From: Gottschalkiaceae bacterium SANA | GTDB taxonomy: Bacteria > Bacillota > Clostridia > Tissierellales > GPF-1 | Direction: 5' to 3' | Length of the DNA stretch: 64,000 nucleotides | Assembly: GCA_036323355.1 (NCBI GenBank) | Contig: AP028876.1 | Coordinates: forward strand, 434,001 to 498,000 | In this document: positions 40,332 to 49,004 of the stretch, one piece after another | Position numbering within the stretch: position 1 is the stretch's first letter | Layout of the letters: every line of letters begins with the position of its first letter | The notes under the pieces: model-generated | The model's input: the letters and a program-made list of their open reading frames with translations, nothing else | Database searches by the model: none | Told to the model about the DNA's origin: nothing | Program-made: the position numbers and the translations under genes

Positions 40332-41930
40332 ATGTTTAAGAAAATAATGATAGGGATTGTTATTGTTGTAGTCATCATTGCTGCAGGAGGTTTTATTGTT
40401 GTTAAGAGCATAATAAAATCAATGGATCAAGTTGTTATGCAAGTGGATAATGAAAAGATATCAGCGTATAAGCGAGAGCTGGATTTTTCAAAGTATGAGG
40501 AGTCTCTAGCTGGCATTGATGAGAAAAGAATAGTTGAATTAGAATCGTATATTGTTGAAAAAAGTATAGAATCAGTAAGAGCTAATCTTTTGAATGGAAA
40601 TTTAACATGTGAAGAAATTGTACTCTTTTACGTGAATCGGATCAAAGAGAATGATGGCAATTATAATGCGGTTATTCAGTTAAACCCCAATGCATTAGAG
40701 TATGCAAGAAACATCGATAATAAAATTGAAAATGGACAAGGTCTTGGCAAGCTTGATGGTGTTGTTGTTCTGATAAAAGATAATGTTGCTTCAAAAGATA
40801 TGAATACAGCATCAGGAGCGTATGCACTAAAAGATTTGGAAACAACAAGAGATGCCTTTATCGTTGAAGCTCTAATTGAAAACGGTGCCATTATACTCGG
40901 CAAAGCAAATCTCAGTGAATGGTCAAATTTCATGTCGAGTCCCTCCAGTAGTGGATTTTCAGTATTAGGGGGTCAAACCAAAAATGCCTATGGAAAATAT
41001 GATGTGGGTGGATCAAGTGCAGGTTCAAGTGTTGCAGCAAGCTTAAACTATTCAACGGTAACCATTGGGTCTGAAACAGCCGGATCCTTGATATTCCCAG
41101 CTGGGCAAAACAGTGTTGTTGCCCTAAAACCAACAATGGGGCTTCTTAGTAGGGATCTAATTGTACCAATTTCAGAAGCACAAGATACGGCGGGTGTTAT
41201 AGCTAGATCCGTAGGTGACTTGAGAATCATATTTAAAGTGATGATCCGGAAAGATGAAAATGATCAAGCGACAACTATTATCGATAGTTTTGATTTGACA
41301 AGCCTGGATACAACTTTGGATTCAGTGAGTTTAGAGGGGAAAAAATTAGGCTTTGTTGATAATGGATCTATAGAACTCAAACAAATCGTGGAGGAATTTA
41401 GATCTCTTGGAGCTGAAGTTGTAGAAGTTAAATTTGACGATTCTGTAAGTGAAATAGATATGCTTACTGTTTTATCGTTTGGGATAAAAAATGATGTAAA
41501 TGCATTTCTATCAAATGATGCAGTTCGATCGGATATGAAAAACTTAAGTCAAATCGTGGCATTTAATAAAGAAGACGAATCTAGAATGCCATTTGGACAA
41601 ACATATCTCCAAAGTGGATTGGACTCGCAAGTAACGCATGCGGAGTATGAAAAAATAGTTAGCAATAATCGAATGATCTCTCGTACAGCAATCGATAAGG
41701 TTTTACAGGAAAATAAAATTGAGGCGATTATATCGATTAGCAACGAGTTATCTGGTATATATGCACCGGCCGGTTATCCAGCACTTACCATTCCATCGGG
41801 GTTCAGAGATTCTGGGGAACCTTATGGTGTCACAATAATTGGGAGTAAAAACACTGATGGCGCACTTATCGAACTTGGATATGGATATGAGGTTAACACA
41901 AACCATAGAAAAATTCCGGTTTTAAAATAA
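40332..41930 (+). CDS. Membrane-anchored amidase-signature hydrolase
   Basis: A 532-residue amidase-signature protein with one N-terminal transmembrane anchor (IMIGIVIVVVIIAAGGFIVV) and an outward catalytic domain. The Ser-cisSer-Lys triad is supported by VVLIKDNV (Lys), GGSSAGSSVAAS (cis-Ser) and ETAGSLIFPAG (nucleophile Ser). The C-terminus ends with AGYPALTIPSGF and GVTIIGSKNTDG, as in the family. The gene is visibly more AT-rich and richer in AGA/ATA codons than its neighbours, which could mean acquisition by transfer. GGGAG is 6 bases before the ATG at 40332. Substrate (amide, peptide or lactam) unknown. Confidence 0.85.
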   Translation: MFKKIMIGIVIVVVIIAAGGFIVVKSIIKSMDQVVMQVDNEKISAYKRELDFSKYEESLAGIDEKRIVELESYIVEKSIESVRANLLNGNLTCEEIVLFYVNRIKENDGNYNAVIQLNPNALEYARNIDNKIENGQGLGKLDGVVVLIKDNVASKDMNTASGAYALKDLETTRDAFIVEALIENGAIILGKANLSEWSNFMSSPSSSGFSVLGGQTKNAYGKYDVGGSSAGSSVAASLNYSTVTIGSETAGSLIFPAGQNSVVALKPTMGLLSRDLIVPISEAQDTAGVIARSVGDLRIIFKVMIRKDENDQATTIIDSFDLTSLDTTLDSVSLEGKKLGFVDNGSIELKQIVEEFRSLGAEVVEVKFDDSVSEIDMLTVLSFGIKNDVNAFLSNDAVRSDMKNLSQIVAFNKEDESRMPFGQTYLQSGLDSQVTHAEYEKIVSNNRMISRTAIDKVLQENKIEAIISISNELSGIYAPAGYPALTIPSGFRDSGEPYGVTIIGSKNTDGALIELGYGYEVNTNHRKIPVLK

Positions 41931-41942
41931 GGGAGTATTGGC

Positions 41943-41981
41943 ATGAGTGATTTAGCTAAGGATGGCAATGCGCGATATTAG
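41943..41981 (+). other. Twelve-codon open frame after the amidase gene
   Basis: ATG at 41943 with GGGAG eight bases upstream reads MSDLAKDGNARY and stops. It may be a truncated gene remnant or chance; nothing similar is recognised. Confidence 0.15.
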
Positions 41982-41999
41982 TATAATGTGTTTTCACAA

Positions 42000-42036
42000 G
42001 AAACCAGCCACTCGAACGAGATGGCTGGTTTCTTAT
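42000..42036. terminator. Bidirectional terminator between amidase and alcohol dehydrogenase genes
   Basis: GAAACCAGCCA pairs with TGGCTGGTTTC, with CTCG/CGAG continuing the stem. Confidence 0.8.
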
Positions 42037-42059
42037 AGGGTGTTCATGGTTATGGGGTG

Positions 42060-43205
42060 TTAATATAGGGCTTTTATCAATAAATCCTTGAGATCCTTTG
42101 GTTGAGGTTTTCTCGGATTTGAAGGTGTACACGTGTCTTCCATGGCATTCTTGGTCATGATGTCGATCTGTGCCATGTAGGTGATGGGATCAATGCCATG
42201 TACTTCGAAACAACTAGGGATTTCAAGTTGTCGGTTGAGATATTGCACGGCGGCAACGAGACTTTGTACGCCTTCTTCTTCGGTATCAGCTGGAAAGCCC
42301 AGCGCTTTGGCAAGAGAAGTATATCGTGCTGCCACGGAGTGGAGGGGATTATTCAATCTTGCATTATAGGCAATAACGGTCGGCAAGAGTATCGCATTTG
42401 CGCGACCGTGGGAAATCTTAAAATGCCCCCCAACGGCATGTGCCAAACTGTGGTTGACACCCAAGCCCGCATTCGTGAAGCCGATGCCAGCCATACAGGA
42501 CGCTTCCTGCATCATTTGTCTGGCTTCCATATCATTTCCATTTTTATAAGCGCGAACCAAGTAAGTAAAGACTTGTTTGATTGCTTTCTTTGCGTAGATG
42601 TCTGTGAAGTCTGAAGCCTCTTTTGAGACATAGGTTTCAATGGCGTGGACCAAGACATCCATACCTGTATCCGCAGTAACAAATGGCGGTACGGTTCGCG
42701 TGAATTCGGGATCTAGGATCGCCGCATCTGGAATCATGACCGTGCTGACGACTGGAATTTTAATCTGCCGCTGAGTGTCGGTAATCACAGAAAAGGCGGT
42801 GACTTCAGATCCGGTTCCGCTTGTTGTAGGAATGGCTACAAACCATGGCTTTCGAATGGCGTCACTTTCAATTAGTTCTTCCTTGGTTTTGATGCAGAAA
42901 TACATAATCGCTTTTGCTGCGTCGATGACAGAACCGCCACCCACTGCAATTAGCAAGTCTGGTTTGCTTTTGATAATTTTGTCTAAGCCCTGCTTAACCG
43001 TTTCTAAGGATGGATTCGGTTCAATAGAATCAAAGACTTCGTAGGGAATGCCTTGTAGGTCTAAAAGATCCGTTACTTTTTTTACCAATTCAAGTTTCAC
43101 CATTAATTCATCGGCAACGACAAAGGCGAACTTTGCGTTGAGTGTTTTTACGTAATCAATGGAATGTTGTCCATAGTGGATTTCTGTTTTTGATTGAAAT
43201 TTCAT
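42060..43205 (-). CDS. Iron-containing alcohol dehydrogenase
   Basis: A 381-residue group III (Fe-type) dehydrogenase. VAVGGGSVIDAAKAI marks the NAD(P) site, and AIPTTSGTGSEVT, GMDVLVHAIETYVS, HSLAHAVGGHF and SHGRANAILLP supply the metal-binding His and Asp ligands. Members reduce aldehydes to alcohols or oxidise butanol, lactaldehyde or 1,3-propanediol. GTTTGGAGGGTATT precedes the ATG at 43205, which fixes the start over a longer frame. It stands alone and could accept products of aldehyde metabolism in the same cell (AOR at 13.8 kb). Confidence 0.92.
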   Translation of the reverse strand: MKFQSKTEIHYGQHSIDYVKTLNAKFAFVVADELMVKLELVKKVTDLLDLQGIPYEVFDSIEPNPSLETVKQGLDKIIKSKPDLLIAVGGGSVIDAAKAIMYFCIKTKEELIESDAIRKPWFVAIPTTSGTGSEVTAFSVITDTQRQIKIPVVSTVMIPDAAILDPEFTRTVPPFVTADTGMDVLVHAIETYVSKEASDFTDIYAKKAIKQVFTYLVRAYKNGNDMEARQMMQEASCMAGIGFTNAGLGVNHSLAHAVGGHFKISHGRANAILLPTVIAYNARLNNPLHSVAARYTSLAKALGFPADTEEEGVQSLVAAVQYLNRQLEIPSCFEVHGIDPITYMAQIDIMTKNAMEDTCTPSNPRKPQPKDLKDLLIKALY

Positions 43206-43304
43206 AATACCCTCCAAACGATCGACCATCGCTTCTCTTCTTATCCTACCTCAATTGAGGAGAAAGGCGGATTCAATTTGTTGGCGGGTTCTGCTATTAT
43301 TTTG

Positions 43305-44045
43305 TTATTTGACAAGAATGCCGAACCAATCAGCCGTTCCGAAGGCTTTAAACCCGCAGGATTTTGCCAAAGCTTGAGATGCTGTATTGGTATCTGCAAT
43401 TTGAACGATAGGGATTTCATCCCTCTGTATAAGCGTTTGAATAATACCGAGGGTGGTGTCTCTGGCGTAGCCTTTGTTTCGATGTTGCTCTATGGTATGC
43501 ATCATACCGATGGTGCCGTCAGGATGTTGGAGTGCCCAAGCGACGGGTTGCTCATCGATAAAAATGGCGGCAGATGGTCGAAGAAGAATATCTTCTCGAA
43601 TCATTTTTAGGGTGTGGTCTCCACGATAAGGATAGTGTCGATTCACCAGTTCTGCGTCTTATAAGCGCAAGGGTTTCGTTTTGTGGATTTGTCGTTCTGG
43701 ATGGTAATCGTCTTTATTGAGGGTATATGCTGTGCAGGGGTTGGACCATTCAACCTCAAATCGAGCGCGTATCAAAGTGGCAATTTCTCGTGGGATACCT
43801 GCAAATCCGTATTCACCGGGCTGGCTGAAGTGGTTCAGTAGATCCTCAATAAAGGCTAGGTCTTTTGCGAAAGTATAATGGAGATATCCACTTTGAATGA
43901 GAATTCCCTTTGGATGATCGATTGAATCTGTGTAACAGATGAGTTTGGGTTTATTTTTCAGGATATACTGGATGGAGAGCGTCTCAAGAGGGTTGGTGTT
44001 CATTAGTCTCTTTAGATTGATCTCTTCACATTGAATTTTGTTCAT
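43305..44045 (-). pseudogene. GNAT-family acetyltransferase interrupted by one nonsense codon
   Basis: On the minus strand the frame from ATG 44045 (behind GAGGTGATTTG) to 43305 is open except for TAA at 43661-43659. Around it the protein reads TKPLRL-stop-DAELVNRHYPYR. The intact paralogue at 44135-44842 has TPLSIEDAEWIFKNGAYSN at the same place, so Glu (GAA) has become TAA by one base change. After the stop, the acetyl-CoA-binding part is fully preserved (EHRNKGYARDTTLGIIQTLI, ALAKSCGFKAFG). It is a recent nonsense pseudogene, or two polypeptides restarted at the GTG at 43646, or a sequencing error. Confidence 0.85.
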
Positions 44046-44134
44046 CAAATCACCTCTGTTTTCAGTATAAGATAGGATTTATTTATAAACAAGAAGATAA
44101 ACTATGATAAACTAAATAAAACGGAGGGGTTGCC

Positions 44135-44842
44135 ATGAATCAAAAGGAATTGGTGAGAAAATTGAAACGAGACGAAAAAAAGAATATCAATGTCATCAAC
44201 TTTATTGAATCTTATCCGGTGGATCGGGTAGATCAAGTGGGTGATACCATCCGCGTGCGTGGGAACAGTGATCACGCCTGGAACTATATCAGCAGCAATT
44301 CGAAAGATGAATTTAAGAGTCTTTTGGGTGAACTGAGCAATGAGAAGTATTTTGCGATTTTGGAAGACTGGATGGTGCCGCTAGTTGAGGCGGAAGGAAC
44401 TTTGGATTGGAAGTTGTCATGTATCAAGTTTTTTTATCCAGAAGCCAAAGTGATTCCAGTGATCGATGCACCGATTACACCCTTGTCCATCGAGGATGCA
44501 GAGTGGATTTTCAAAAATGGCGCGTATTCGAATTTTACATCGATCTTATATATTCGTGAAATGATTCAAAAAGGACCTGCGATTGGGATTCGACAGGATG
44601 GACGTTTGGTTGCCTGGGTCATGACCCATGATGATGGAGCCATAGGATTCTTGCATGTTTTGCCGGACTATCGCAGTCGCGGTTATGCCGTTGCCTTGAC
44701 CTGTGAGATGATTCGGCGAGTGAAGCGCAAAGGGAAGACACCCTTTGTCCATATCGAAGAGGAGAACACGTCTTCCATTCGACTGGCCAAGAAATTGGGT
44801 TTTGAAGAGGAACGAAAGGTTCATTGGGTGAAATTGAAGTAA
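44135..44842 (+). CDS. GNAT-family N-acetyltransferase
   Basis: A 235-residue protein. The N-terminal 110 residues form a domain shared only with the neighbouring broken paralogue; the C-terminal half is GNAT (FR47-like): RLVAWVMTHDDGAIGFLHVL, PDYRSRGYAVALTCEMIRRV (the R/Q-x-x-G-x-G/A acetyl-CoA loop), FVHIEEENTSSIRLAKKLGF. ACGGAGGGGTTGCC precedes the ATG. It is divergent from the paralogue with 89 bp between them. Substrate unknown. Confidence 0.88.
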   Translation: MNQKELVRKLKRDEKKNINVINFIESYPVDRVDQVGDTIRVRGNSDHAWNYISSNSKDEFKSLLGELSNEKYFAILEDWMVPLVEAEGTLDWKLSCIKFFYPEAKVIPVIDAPITPLSIEDAEWIFKNGAYSNFTSILYIREMIQKGPAIGIRQDGRLVAWVMTHDDGAIGFLHVLPDYRSRGYAVALTCEMIRRVKRKGKTPFVHIEEENTSSIRLAKKLGFEEERKVHWVKLK

Positions 44843-44853
44843 GAGGGAGTCGG

Positions 44854-45120
44854 AAACAGCAATGGCAATATTTCTCGAAGGTTGAAAGCTAGGATGATAA
44901 ATATTTCAAAATCTTGAGACATGCTGTTAATCCACTTAAATTACGAAAGTGGATGTAACAGAAATGGCAATATTTCTCGAGAGAAGTAGTTAAACTGTTA
45001 AATATTCCAATTAAAACCATCTATGCTGTTAAATCCGCTCTAAAAACATGAGCGTATTTGAAACAGCAACTATATAATTTCTTGAAGGTTGATAGTTAGG
45101 ATGATAAATATTTCCAAAAA
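44854..45120. repeat. About 2.6 tandem copies of a ~103-bp structured repeat
   Basis: Units begin with AACAG at 44855, 44957 and 45062 (periods 102 and 105). Each starts with AAYGGCAATATTTCTCGA or a degenerate form, and contains AATATTT...AAATATT arms (44867-44873/44899-44905; 44969-44975/45000-45006). Units end in a hairpin: CTGTTA + TCCACTT / AAGTGGA + TAACAG (44924-44961), and GCTGTT + CGCTC / GAGCG + AACAGC (45025-45067). Inner stems differ in sequence yet still pair. No open frame covers the stretch. It fills the gap between the GNAT gene and the rib promoter. Confidence 0.75.
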
Positions 45121-45150
45121 AAATTCAATGGAAAATATTCATCATCATTC

Positions 45151-45180
45151 TTGACAGTTTGATATCAAACAATATATACT
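45151..45180 (+). promoter_or_regulatory. Promoter of the riboflavin operon
   Basis: TTGACA (45151-45156) with TATACT (45175-45180) after 18 bp, or TATATA (45173-45178) after 16 bp, just before the FMN riboswitch. Confidence 0.75.
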
Positions 45181-45199
45181 GAATTAAGTTAATTGAATA

Positions 45200-45305
45200 C
45201 TCTTCAGGGCAGGGTGAAATTCCCGACCGGCGGTGATAGTCCGCGAGCGCAAGCTGATCTGGTGTAATTCCAGAACCGACAGTACAGTCTGGATGGAAGA
45301 AGAGA
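45200..45305 (+). ncRNA. FMN riboswitch (RFN element)
   Basis: The conserved RFN core is present: CTTCAGGGCAGGGTGAAATT, CCCGACCGGCGGT, AGTCCGCGAGC, GGTGTAATTCCAGAACCGAC and AGTCTGGATGG-AAGAAG. It senses FMN and controls the rib operon that follows, probably through the terminator at 45388-45417. Confidence 0.96.
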
Positions 45306-45387
45306 CACGATTGTGTCAAAGGAGGTGGAATTTCTTTGATGGAAGCGTGATTGTAATCGTCAAATTATTGGCGAGGATGAAGCTAGC

Positions 45388-45417
45388 GCCCTGAACATTT
45401 TGTTCGGGGCTTTTTTT
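45388..45417 (+). terminator. Regulated terminator between FMN riboswitch and ribD
   Basis: GCCCTGAACA (45388-45397) pairs with TGTTCGGGGC (45401-45410) around TTT, then seven T residues, 15 bp before ribD. Its position makes it the expression platform. Confidence 0.85.
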
Positions 45418-45431
45418 ATTGGGAGGAAAGC

Positions 45432-46520
45432 ATGGAAGGTCAATGGATGAAGCAAGCATTGGAATTGGCAGAGAAAGGAAAAGGGTGGGTCTCGCCCAAT
45501 CCATTAGTAGGTGCAGTCATTGTCAAAGATGGCGAGGTGATTGGAGAAGGGTGGCATGCAAGGTTTGGCGGGCCTCATGCGGAAGCGGTGGCTTTGGCCA
45601 TAGCTGGAGAAGATGCCAAGGACGCAACCCTTTATGTGAATCTGGAGCCCTGTTCCCATTATGGGAAGACACCGCCCTGTGCCGATGCGATTATACGCCA
45701 CAAATTGGCGAGGGTTGTCGTTGCCATGAAGGATCCAAATCCGAAAGTGGCTGGTCGAGGCATCAAAAGAATTCGAGAAGCCGGAATCGTGGTAGAGCTT
45801 GGATTGATGGAAGAAGAGGCGAAAGCCTTGAATCGAAGTTTTATTCACTTTATCACCCATCGAATCCCCTATTGTGTGATGAAAACGGCGGTCACCTTAG
45901 ATGGAAAAACAGGAACCACCATAGGTGATTCCCAATGGATCAGCGGAGAGGCATCAAGAATGGAAGTGCATCGTATGCGCCATGAGATGGATGCGATTCT
46001 TGTGGGGACGGGAACTGCCTTTGCTGACAATCCTAGATTGACAGCACGACTGGAGGGAAAGGTGGCTCAACCTATTCGGGTTGTTTTGGATCAGTTGGGG
46101 GCGCTGCCAAGAACACATCATCTATTGGCAACCGGAAAAGCAAAGACGATCTGGGTAGTTGGGAAACGCGCGATGGCTCATTTGGAGCTAGAGTCAATTG
46201 CCTCCCATGTAGAGATTATGGTTGTGAATGAAGCTGACGGCCATTTGGATCTGCAGGAGCTATTTGAAAACTTGGGCAATAAAAACATTGCCAGCATTCT
46301 TTTGGAGAGTGGAGGCGGATTAAATGCAGCTATGTTAAAGGCGGGATTGGTTCAGGAAGTTGTGATTTTTATGGCACCGAAAATTGTTGGAGGAGAGAAG
46401 GCAAAAACGTCGGTCGCGGGCGCTGGAATTCCTGTGCTTGATGATTGTATTGATTTGGATTTTGAAGAAATTCGGCCAATTGGTCGCGACTTAATGATAC
46501 GAGGGAGGGTGAGAGGCTAG
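45432..46520 (+). CDS. ribD: Riboflavin biosynthesis deaminase/reductase RibD
   Basis: A 362-residue bifunctional enzyme. The N-terminal deaminase has the zinc motifs HAEAVAL and EPCSHYGKTPPCADAI. The C-terminal reductase starts near KTAVTLDGKTGTTIGDSQWI and has DAILVGTGTAFADNP and LLESGGGLNAAML. It converts the pyrimidine product of GTP cyclohydrolase II in two steps. GGGAGGAAAGC precedes the ATG. It is the first gene of the FMN-riboswitch operon, in the usual ribD-E-BA-H order; its stop overlaps the GTG of ribE. Confidence 0.96.
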   Translation: MEGQWMKQALELAEKGKGWVSPNPLVGAVIVKDGEVIGEGWHARFGGPHAEAVALAIAGEDAKDATLYVNLEPCSHYGKTPPCADAIIRHKLARVVVAMKDPNPKVAGRGIKRIREAGIVVELGLMEEEAKALNRSFIHFITHRIPYCVMKTAVTLDGKTGTTIGDSQWISGEASRMEVHRMRHEMDAILVGTGTAFADNPRLTARLEGKVAQPIRVVLDQLGALPRTHHLLATGKAKTIWVVGKRAMAHLELESIASHVEIMVVNEADGHLDLQELFENLGNKNIASILLESGGGLNAAMLKAGLVQEVVIFMAPKIVGGEKAKTSVAGAGIPVLDDCIDLDFEEIRPIGRDLMIRGRVRG

Positions 46521-47155
46521 TGTTTACAGGAATTATTCAGGAAATAGGTAAGCTGGAACGAATTGAAAATAAGCAAAATGGTGTACGTCTTTGGATTCAA
46601 GCGCCGATGATGAAAGCAATTAGCCAGATGGGAGATAGCATTGCGACCAATGGTGTGTGTTTAACTGTTTCAGCTTTTTCCGACCAGGGATTTTGCGCCG
46701 ATGTCATGCCGGAGACCATGAGGCGAACTGCATTTTCGACATTGAAGCCTGGCGCTTCTTTGAACTTGGAGCCAGCTTTACGCTTGCAGGATCGATTGGG
46801 TGGTCATATGGTGTCGGGGCATGTGGATTCGATTGGAAAAATTTTGACCATGCGGCCGGAAGGCAATGCAGTGTTGCTGGAAGTCTCCATTGATGAGTTG
46901 GCAGGCAGGATGCTGATTGAAAAAGGATCCATCACGATGCAAGGCATCAGCTTGACAATCGCGTCTTGTACAGCGACATCCTTTTGGGTTTCCTTGGTCG
47001 GGCATACCCGTACAGAAACAACATTGGGAAGTGTTAAAATCGGAGATCTGGTGAATCTGGAAACTGATATGATCGGAAAATATATATTTCAATTTACGAA
47101 TCAGGGGGCGTTGGAACCCAAAATGAATTGGGGCGCGTTTCTACAGAAAGCTTAA
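46520..47155 (+). CDS. ribE: Riboflavin synthase alpha chain
   Basis: A 211-residue enzyme made of two similar lumazine-binding halves, starting FTGIIQEIGKLE and LGGHMVSGHVDSIGKI. SIATNGVCLTVS and GSITMQGISLTIAS are the matched motifs of each half. It dismutates two 6,7-dimethyl-8-ribityllumazine molecules to riboflavin. The start is GTG at 46520, overlapping the TAG of ribD by one base, with GAGGGAGGGTGAGAG upstream. Confidence 0.95.
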   Translation: MFTGIIQEIGKLERIENKQNGVRLWIQAPMMKAISQMGDSIATNGVCLTVSAFSDQGFCADVMPETMRRTAFSTLKPGASLNLEPALRLQDRLGGHMVSGHVDSIGKILTMRPEGNAVLLEVSIDELAGRMLIEKGSITMQGISLTIASCTATSFWVSLVGHTRTETTLGSVKIGDLVNLETDMIGKYIFQFTNQGALEPKMNWGAFLQKA

Positions 47156-47167
47156 GGAGGAAAAATT

Positions 47168-48376
47168 ATGTTTGCAAAGATTGAAGATGCAATTCAAGCA
47201 ATAGCAGAAGGGAAAATGTTGGTTGTGGTAGATGACGAGAACCGTGAGAATGAGGGCGACTTGCTAATGGCCATGGAAAAAGTAACATCTGACGATGTGA
47301 ATTTTATGGCAACTTGGGGTCGCGGATTGATTTGCGCGCCCATGGAAGCACATCGTTTGGCCGAACTTGAGATTCCACAGATGGTCATCAACAGCACGGA
47401 TCCCAAAGAGACAGCCTTTACCGTGAGTGTGGATGATCGAACATCGATTACGGGTATTTCCGCAGCGGAAAGAGCGAGAACCCTACAGCGTTTGGCAGAT
47501 CCAACGGCGGTGCCGGCAGACTTTACGCGACCGGGACATATCTTCCCCTTGCGCGCAAAAAACGGCGGCGTTTTAGAGCGCGACGGGCATACGGAAGCGG
47601 CTGTGGACTTTGCAAGGTTGGCAGGCCTTTCTCCAACGGGTGTTATATGTGAAATTATGAAAGATGATGGCACCATGGCAAGATTGCCAGACCTGGTTGA
47701 ATTCGCAAAGAAGCATGAATTGCTGTTGGTTTCTATTGCCGATTTGATTGAATATCGAAAGAAGCAAGAACAGACCGTTATTCGTGTCTCTCAGGCGCAC
47801 ATGCCGACAAAATACGGGTCATTTGAAATGATCAGTTACGTAGATCCGCGCACTGGCGAAGATCATGTCGCCTTGGTGAAGGGAACGGACTTTACCGGCA
47901 AGACGCCATTGGTTCGTGTTCATTCAGAATGCCTCACCGGTGATGCCTTCGGATCCTTGCGCTGCGATTGCGGGGATCAATTGGGCCGTGCTTTGTCTCA
48001 GATTGAAGCGGAAGGTCAAGGCGTTTTGGTGTATCTGCGCCAGGAAGGTCGCGGAATTGGCTTGAAAAACAAGGTTCGCGCCTATGCCCTGCAAGATGCT
48101 GGGATGGATACGGTAGATGCCAATCTGGCATTGGGATTTGAGGAAGACGCTCGGGATTATTGGGTGGGTGCCGAGATTCTAAAGAGCTTGGGCGCCAGTG
48201 AGATTCGCCTGATGACCAATAATCCGGAGAAAATCGACGGAATGGTCATTGAGGGAGTCAAGGTTGTTGAGCGCGTGCAAATCGAAGGATTCGATCAGGC
48301 GCAGAATCATAAATATCTAGCAACGAAACGTGATCGAATGGGTCACATCTTGAATATGAAGGAGGAAATGGCATGA
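47168..48376 (+). CDS. ribBA: 3,4-DHBP synthase / GTP cyclohydrolase II (RibBA)
   Basis: A 402-residue fusion. The N-terminal RibB part has [40 protein letters not shown] and [13 protein letters not shown]. The C-terminal RibA part has [20 protein letters not shown] (zinc Cys), [15 protein letters not shown] and [12 protein letters not shown]. Both substrates of riboflavin synthesis, ribulose 5-phosphate and GTP, enter through this protein. AAGGAGGAAAAATT precedes the ATG. Its stop overlaps ribH by four bases (ATGA). Confidence 0.97.
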   Translation: MFAKIEDAIQAIAEGKMLVVVDDENRENEGDLLMAMEKVTSDDVNFMATWGRGLICAPMEAHRLAELEIPQMVINSTDPKETAFTVSVDDRTSITGISAAERARTLQRLADPTAVPADFTRPGHIFPLRAKNGGVLERDGHTEAAVDFARLAGLSPTGVICEIMKDDGTMARLPDLVEFAKKHELLLVSIADLIEYRKKQEQTVIRVSQAHMPTKYGSFEMISYVDPRTGEDHVALVKGTDFTGKTPLVRVHSECLTGDAFGSLRCDCGDQLGRALSQIEAEGQGVLVYLRQEGRGIGLKNKVRAYALQDAGMDTVDANLALGFEEDARDYWVGAEILKSLGASEIRLMTNNPEKIDGMVIEGVKVVERVQIEGFDQAQNHKYLATKRDRMGHILNMKEEMA

Positions 48377-48837
48377 AAGTATGGGAAGGAAATTTAACAG
48401 CAGAGGGATTGAAGATTGGGATTGTAGTTGCTCGTTTCAACGATATGATTGGGGAACGATTATTGGGTGGTGCGATGGATGCCATCAAACGACACGGAGG
48501 TAATGAGCAAGATGTGGAGCTGGTGAGAGTACCGGGTGCATTTGAGATTCCTTTAATGGCGAAACGTATGGCAGCCACTGGACGCTTTGATGCAATCATT
48601 GCCTTGGGTGCTGTGATTCGAGGTGAAACGCCTCATTTCGAATATGTTTCTGGAGAGGTCACTAAGGGCGTTGCAGTCTTAAATCTGGAGTTCCAAATGC
48701 CGGTAATCTTTGGGGTATTAACCGTAGACACCATCGATCAGGCAGCCAACCGTGCAGGCTTGAAATCAGGTAATAAGGGATTTGAAGCGGCGGTAGCAGC
48801 TATTGAAATGGCCAATTTAAATAAAAGCTTTCAATAG
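48373..48837 (+). CDS. ribH: 6,7-dimethyl-8-ribityllumazine synthase
   Basis: A 154-residue protein that forms the icosahedral or pentameric lumazine synthase. [55 protein letters not shown] and [17 protein letters not shown] are diagnostic; His in PHFEY is catalytic. It ends the rib operon, and a hairpin terminator follows at 48852. Confidence 0.97.
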   Translation: MKVWEGNLTAEGLKIGIVVARFNDMIGERLLGGAMDAIKRHGGNEQDVELVRVPGAFEIPLMAKRMAATGRFDAIIALGAVIRGETPHFEYVSGEVTKGVAVLNLEFQMPVIFGVLTVDTIDQAANRAGLKSGNKGFEAAVAAIEMANLNKSFQ

Positions 48838-48851
48838 ATAACGATAAAATG

Positions 48852-48880
48852 GATCCGTTCAATGTGAACGGGTCTTTTTT
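48852..48880 (+). terminator. Terminator of the riboflavin operon
   Basis: GATCCGTTCA (48852-48861) pairs with TGAACGGGTC (48865-48874) with one G-T pair, then T residues. Confidence 0.85.
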
Positions 48881-48897
48881 CATTTCCATCGAATTTA

Positions 48898-48930
48898 CAC
48901 ATCTCTACCAAGAATCCTCCACATCTGCTT
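48898..48930 (+). promoter_or_regulatory. Candidate response-regulator binding repeats upstream of the secreted protein gene
   Basis: CACATCT occurs at 48898-48904 and 48920-48926, 22 bp (two helical turns) apart. The second is part of TCCACATCTGCTT (48918-48930), a 13-mer that recurs exactly at 49711-49723 before the response regulator gene. Confidence 0.5.
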
Positions 48931-49004
48931 GATAAACTGCAATTGTAGAAACAACAACCCGATCGGCCAGAAGGCAAGATGGGATCTTAAAAGGAGGAAA
49001 TAAC

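Noticed and set aside
44854-45120. CRISPR array
   Set aside because: Units are ~103 bp and similar throughout, with no unique spacers between short repeats and no cas genes.
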